This document shows positions 31,959 through 35,230 of a DNA stretch of 35,230 nt, piece after piece; position 1 is the stretch's first letter, and every line of letters begins with the position of its first letter. The position numbers were made by a program, and so were the translations under genes. A model generated the notes under the pieces. It worked only from the letters and a program-made list of their open reading frames with translations, did no database searches and was not told the origin of the DNA. Location: the NCBI GenBank assembly GCA_017428115.1, contig JAFRRK010000034.1, positions 1 through 35,230 of the forward strand, read 5' to 3'. This DNA is from Bacteroidales bacterium. GTDB lineage: Bacteria > Bacteroidota > Bacteroidia > Bacteroidales > P3.

Positions 31959-33737
31959 ATGAACCTCAGTCATAATTGGAATAAGCTTATGCGGCATGTC
32001 GACAGACGGCGTGCCGCGAGTCGTGCCACCCGCTATCGCGACGGGCTGGTGCGATACACCTTCCACAACCATATACTCATTTTTGGTGGCGGCATGATGG
32101 TGGTCGAACTGGTCGATGCCCTTGCCTCGCGGCAAGAATTTGCAGGTAGGCAGCTGGTGATAACCACCCAAGGCGATGCAGGGCAGATGCGTCGTCTGCT
32201 GGAGGAACGGCTTGCCGAAGCTGCCAGCACGATGGATATTACCGTTTATCGGGGTCACCGTGGCTCCGAAGCGGAACTGCGCGCCAGTGGGATAGAGCAG
32301 GCCTCGCATATCTTCATAGTAGGGGAAGACGACGAGGACGGCCACGACGCACTCAATGTCGACTGTTGGCAAAAGGTGATGAGGCTCAGACAGCATTCGC
32401 CCCATGTGGCGCAGTGCATACTATATGTTGACCTTGATGCCACAATCCAGCTCATCCACAAATTGCCTCAAGAGGCACATACCAGTGTCGAGACCACCCT
32501 CGTCAGTCGTCAGCAGCTGCTTGTGCAGCAGTTGCTCATGGGCGATTCGCCACAAGGTGTTTCTCATACTCTTGACCGTGGTCTTATTTCCCCAGAATCC
32601 GACCGATATGTGCATCTGGTGGTAGTAGGCATGACTTCCATAGGCTGTACGTTTGCCACCACTGCGGCACAGTTTTGCCACTTTCCCAATTTCGACGAGT
32701 CGTCGCCACATCCATTGCGCACCAAGATTACCTTTGTCGACCCTGAAGCATATAGGAAAATGTGCCGGTTCAAGAGTTTGCATCCCATGTTGTTCAGCCT
32801 TTCGCATAGCCGTTATTATTCTGACGAGACCAGCTGGCTTCAAGGTAGGCCCGACAGTCGTTACGGAGATTTTATGGATGTTGAGTGGCAGTTTGTCAAG
32901 GGTACCATCGACGAGGAATGGGTGAGGGCGTTGTTGGTAAGTTGTGCAGAAGACCCTAAGCAGGTGCTTTCAGTTGCCTTCTGCTCCCAGAATGCCGACG
33001 AGAACTATGTTCAATCGCTTCATCTGCCTCAACAGCTATATGTGAGCGGAGCATCACAAGGTACTACTCCACCTAATATATACGTTTATCAGCCGTCAAG
33101 CGGTTCGTTGCTACGTGCGGCACAGACCGAGGTGATGCAGTTGGGCAATCTTGTGCCTTTTGGCGAGTGGGGTAGGGGGTGCGACCCTCTTATGGTGCGC
33201 CAAACGGCTGTTGCCAAACGTGTCAACTATCTCCGTCAGAAAGAGACTAGCGGTAAGGCTTTTGAATCTATGCCCACTGACGCAGTCCTGCTTGACTCAC
33301 TTTGGCAACAGATATCGCTTTCTGAGAAAATGTCAAACATCTGTTCCGCCACCGCTGTGTATACCCAGATGCGCTGTTTGGGACTTGAAACTGCTGAGGG
33401 ATGCGCCCCCCTCGACGATGCAGAGGTCTTGGAACGGTTCATCCGTGTGGAACAGGCACGGTGGAATATGGAGAAAGTGTTGGCTGGGTTTGGAGCACAG
33501 CCTGCCGACGAGCATAAAGCGCTCAATGCTGCCCTTCAGAGCGACAATAACGAGGAACGAGAAGAGGCTCGCACCATGGTCAATCGCAACGCAAATCTGC
33601 GCCACTTGCTAAAAGATATCGCTCCCTATGCGACTCTTGCCGAGAGCCGTCAAGAAGAAATCCGTTCTCTGGTCCGCAACCTTCCATTGGCAGCACTGCC
33701 CTACATAATGGAGGTGAAAGGTGAACAGGATAAATAG
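31959..33737 (+). CDS. RCK/TrkA-N-like NAD-binding protein with RyR-like C-terminal domain
   Basis: 592 residues, no signal peptide and no TM helix after the short basic N-terminus. Residues about 38-170 look like a TrkA_N/RCK regulatory domain: HILIFGGGMMVVELVDAL, then ITVYRGHRGSEAELRASGIEQ and the acidic HIFIVGEDDED. A second Rossmann-like half starts at about 217 (VHLVVVGMTSIGCTFA). The C-terminal 150 residues match the RyR-like region found in Bacteroidota RCK proteins: DSLWQQISLSEKMSN, then VEQARWNMEKVLAGF (E498, W502) and RHLLKDIAPYATL. RCK domains sense nucleotides or ions and gate K+ channels or transporters, but no channel gene is next to it. The partner is unknown. Confidence 0.75.
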   Translation: MNLSHNWNKLMRHVDRRRAASRATRYRDGLVRYTFHNHILIFGGGMMVVELVDALASRQEFAGRQLVITTQGDAGQMRRLLEERLAEAASTMDITVYRGHRGSEAELRASGIEQASHIFIVGEDDEDGHDALNVDCWQKVMRLRQHSPHVAQCILYVDLDATIQLIHKLPQEAHTSVETTLVSRQQLLVQQLLMGDSPQGVSHTLDRGLISPESDRYVHLVVVGMTSIGCTFATTAAQFCHFPNFDESSPHPLRTKITFVDPEAYRKMCRFKSLHPMLFSLSHSRYYSDETSWLQGRPDSRYGDFMDVEWQFVKGTIDEEWVRALLVSCAEDPKQVLSVAFCSQNADENYVQSLHLPQQLYVSGASQGTTPPNIYVYQPSSGSLLRAAQTEVMQLGNLVPFGEWGRGCDPLMVRQTAVAKRVNYLRQKETSGKAFESMPTDAVLLDSLWQQISLSEKMSNICSATAVYTQMRCLGLETAEGCAPLDDAEVLERFIRVEQARWNMEKVLAGFGAQPADEHKALNAALQSDNNEEREEARTMVNRNANLRHLLKDIAPYATLAESRQEEIRSLVRNLPLAALPYIMEVKGEQDK

Positions 33738-33768
33738 GCGGGTTATACAATTATCGAGTAGTGTCTAT

Positions 33769-33793
33769 ACTGAAAGTAACATGACCTTTCAGT
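33769..33793 (+). terminator. Possible hairpin terminator after the RCK-RyR gene
   Basis: CTGAAAG (33770-33776) pairs perfectly with CTTTCAG (33786-33792), and the flanking A and T extend the stem. There is no T tract directly behind it, so termination is uncertain. Confidence 0.35.
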
Positions 33794-33905
33794 GCTAAGT
33801 ATTATTATCTCTTTTGAGGCTCTGTTGAGTCCATTGATTAGGGTGGATAGAGGGATATTTCCAAATTATTTTAACTCTTTTTGTTCGTATTTTATTTTTT
33901 TTTCG

Positions 33906-33913
33906 TATTTTTG
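33906..33913 (+). promoter_or_regulatory. -7 promoter box TATTTTTG for the repeat-protein gene
   Basis: Exact TAnnTTTG match 107 nt before the ATG at 34021, within a T-rich stretch. Confidence 0.65.
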
Positions 33914-34020
33914 TATTTGCTACTAACAGGCACCTAAACGCTACAATAGTTCACTAATGATTTGCTATTGTGGTTTTTGGTGTATATATTAAAATGTACA
34001 AACAGATAATACTATTAATA

Positions 34021-35230
34021 TGAAAAAAATATATTCGCTTCTTTGTCTGACATTATTACTAGCTCTCAGCAACCATATTAATGCATTAGGCAATATAAAT
34101 ACACTACCAGCCCATGAGGTGTACGATAGTGTAGAATATGTATCAGCGTGCGATAGTTTCTTATGGCATGGCGTTGTGTACCGTACCACGGGTATCTATC
34201 TTTACAACCATACCGCTGTTGAGCCTGACCGGCCAGGGGTTGACACATTGCACCTGACCATACGCCACAGCAGCACTGGGGCAGACAGCCTGGAGGTGTG
34301 CGACGCCACCATCTGGTACGGGCAGCTGTACGACGACGAGGAGGAGCATCCCACCCACGTGTTGGAGAACGCCGAGGGCTGCGACAGTGTGGTGACGCTG
34401 TACCTGACCATCCACCACGGCAGCACGCAGGAGGATGTGCAGACGGCATGCGACAGTCTGGAGTGGGACGGGACTACATACTACAACAGCACCGACGAGC
34501 CAGTGGCGTACTATACCGACGTCCACGGGTGCGACAGCGTGGTGACGTTAAGTCTTACTGTGCAGCAATGTAATCGAGCAGAGGTTATAACGGCTTGCGA
34601 CAGCCTTCTATGGCATGGTGTTGTGTACCATACATCGGGTATTTACCTTTACGACCATACCGCTGTTGAGCCTGACCGGCCTGGAGTTGATACGCTTCAC
34701 CTTACCATACGCCACAGCAGCTCTGGGGCAGACAGTCTGGAGGTGTGCGACGCCACCATCTGGTACGGGCAGCTGTACGACGACGAGGAGGAGCATCCCA
34801 CCCACGTGTTGGAGAACGCCGAGGGCTGCGACAGCCTTGTGACGCTGTACCTGACCATCCACCACGGCAGCACGCAGGAGGATGTGCAGACGGCGTGCGA
34901 CAGTCTGGAGTGGGACGGGACGACATACTACAGCAGTACCGACGAGCCTGTGGCGTACTATACCGACGTCCACGGATGCGACAGCGTGGTGACCCTGAAC
35001 CTGACGATACTGAACGGGACGAACGAGAGCTATGTGGAGACTGCCTGCGACAGTTTCGCGTGGCACGGCACGACGTACTATGGGACTGGGACATATACTT
35101 ATGAGAACACATCCGCGAGTGGCTGTGTGAGTGTTGACACATTGCACCTGACCATACGGCACAGCAGCGCGGGTGCTGACAGCCTGGAGGTGTGCGACGC
35201 CACCATCTGGTACGGGCAGTTGTACGACGA
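34021..35230 (+). CDS. Large exported Cys-containing repeat protein (3' end beyond window)
   Basis: At least 403 codons, open to the window edge. Signal peptide MKKIYSLLCLTLLLALSNHINA. The rest is built of sub-repeats of 49-50 residues, each opening with a short CDS/CDA-type motif and W.G (ACDSFLWHGVVY, VCDATIWYGQLY, ACDSLEWDGTTY) and closing with a TL.LTI strand, often after GCDSV. Three sub-repeats make one 149-residue unit that recurs at exactly 447 nt. Such ACDS..W.G/GCDSV repeats occur in giant Bacteroidota surface proteins, often with a C-terminal type IX sorting domain, which would be outside this window. Paired Cys per sub-repeat suggest disulfides. Likely an adhesin or surface layer component; the role is inferred. 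Confidence 0.85.
34148..35230 (+). repeat. 447-nt higher-order coding repeats
   Basis: TGGAGGTGTGCGACGCCACC occurs at 34291, 34738 and 35185, a constant spacing of 447 nt. Long stretches between are almost identical at nucleotide level (for example 34291-34555 against 34738-35002). The repeats are much more GC-rich than the promoter and signal-peptide part of the same gene. Confidence 0.95.

Noticed and set aside
34608..35162. Minus-strand frames in the repeat region
   Set aside because: They recur with the 447-nt repeat as its antisense shadow; the plus frame has a promoter, a signal peptide and ordered Cys repeats.

Overview
The window looks like chromosomal DNA of an uncultured member of the order Bacteroidales (Bacteroidota). 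The evidence is: TAnnTTTG -7 promoter boxes instead of E. coli-type -10 boxes; almost no Shine-Dalgarno sequences; frequent GTGA/ATGA stop-start overlaps; many Bacteroidota families (DUF3078, DUF4254, lipoproteins, porin-like barrels, a TonB C-terminal domain); the HU / tiny basic protein / RNase G gene order; and a Porphyromonas-like kamDE-CoA transferase lysine fermentation block. Genus and species cannot be told from this window.

Layout. 1-150: 3' end of an rRNA operon (5S rRNA and terminator). 214-684: a 47-nt tandem duplication carrying a promoter and a decayed ISAon1-like transposase N-terminus. 869-3670: DUF3078 envelope protein, an exported Fe-S aldo/keto reductase-like lipoprotein, and a TfoX N-domain protein. 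4043-10381: six tightly packed genes: a VIT-vWA-TonB_C protein, a lipoprotein with a His/Cys pair like clan CD (caspase/CHAT) peptidases, DUF4254, a GT9 heptosyltransferase-like enzyme, a single-HKD phospholipase D-like protein and a FISUMP/FGE-like lipoprotein. 10448-11980 (minus): an orphan sensor histidine kinase. 12122-13348: mtnN and luxS (SAH recycling, AI-2). 13423-14396: tRNA-Arg(CCG) directly followed by a CPBP membrane protease. 14638-17414: HU, a 29-residue mS38/COX24-like protein, RNase G and a GH25 lysozyme. 17415-18258: a gene-free region with repeats and hairpins. 18259-27395: seven closely spaced genes: kamD, kamE, CoA-transferase subunit B, a small barrel protein, a 1191-residue GH2-like protein lacking both catalytic glutamates, tcdA and a lipoprotein. 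27571-28929: trigger factor. 29343-29948 (minus): a cytosolic FKBP. 30128-31779: an exported helical protein and a beta-barrel. 31959-33737: an RCK/TrkA-N plus RyR-like protein. 34021-end: the start of a large exported repeat protein built from exact 447-nt (149-residue) higher-order repeats.

How the genes may work together. kamD/kamE catalyse the B12-dependent 5,6-amino shift of lysine fermentation and the CoA-transferase B subunit serves its last step, but kamA, kdd, kce, kal and the transferase A subunit are absent here. MtnN and LuxS are consecutive enzymes. The VIT-vWA-TonB_C protein and the clan CD-like lipoprotein are translationally coupled and both predicted to be in the envelope; this pair, the catalytically empty GH2 protein, and the RCK-RyR protein without a channel are the best candidates for undescribed biology. 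All function calls are by reading motifs; no database search was run.
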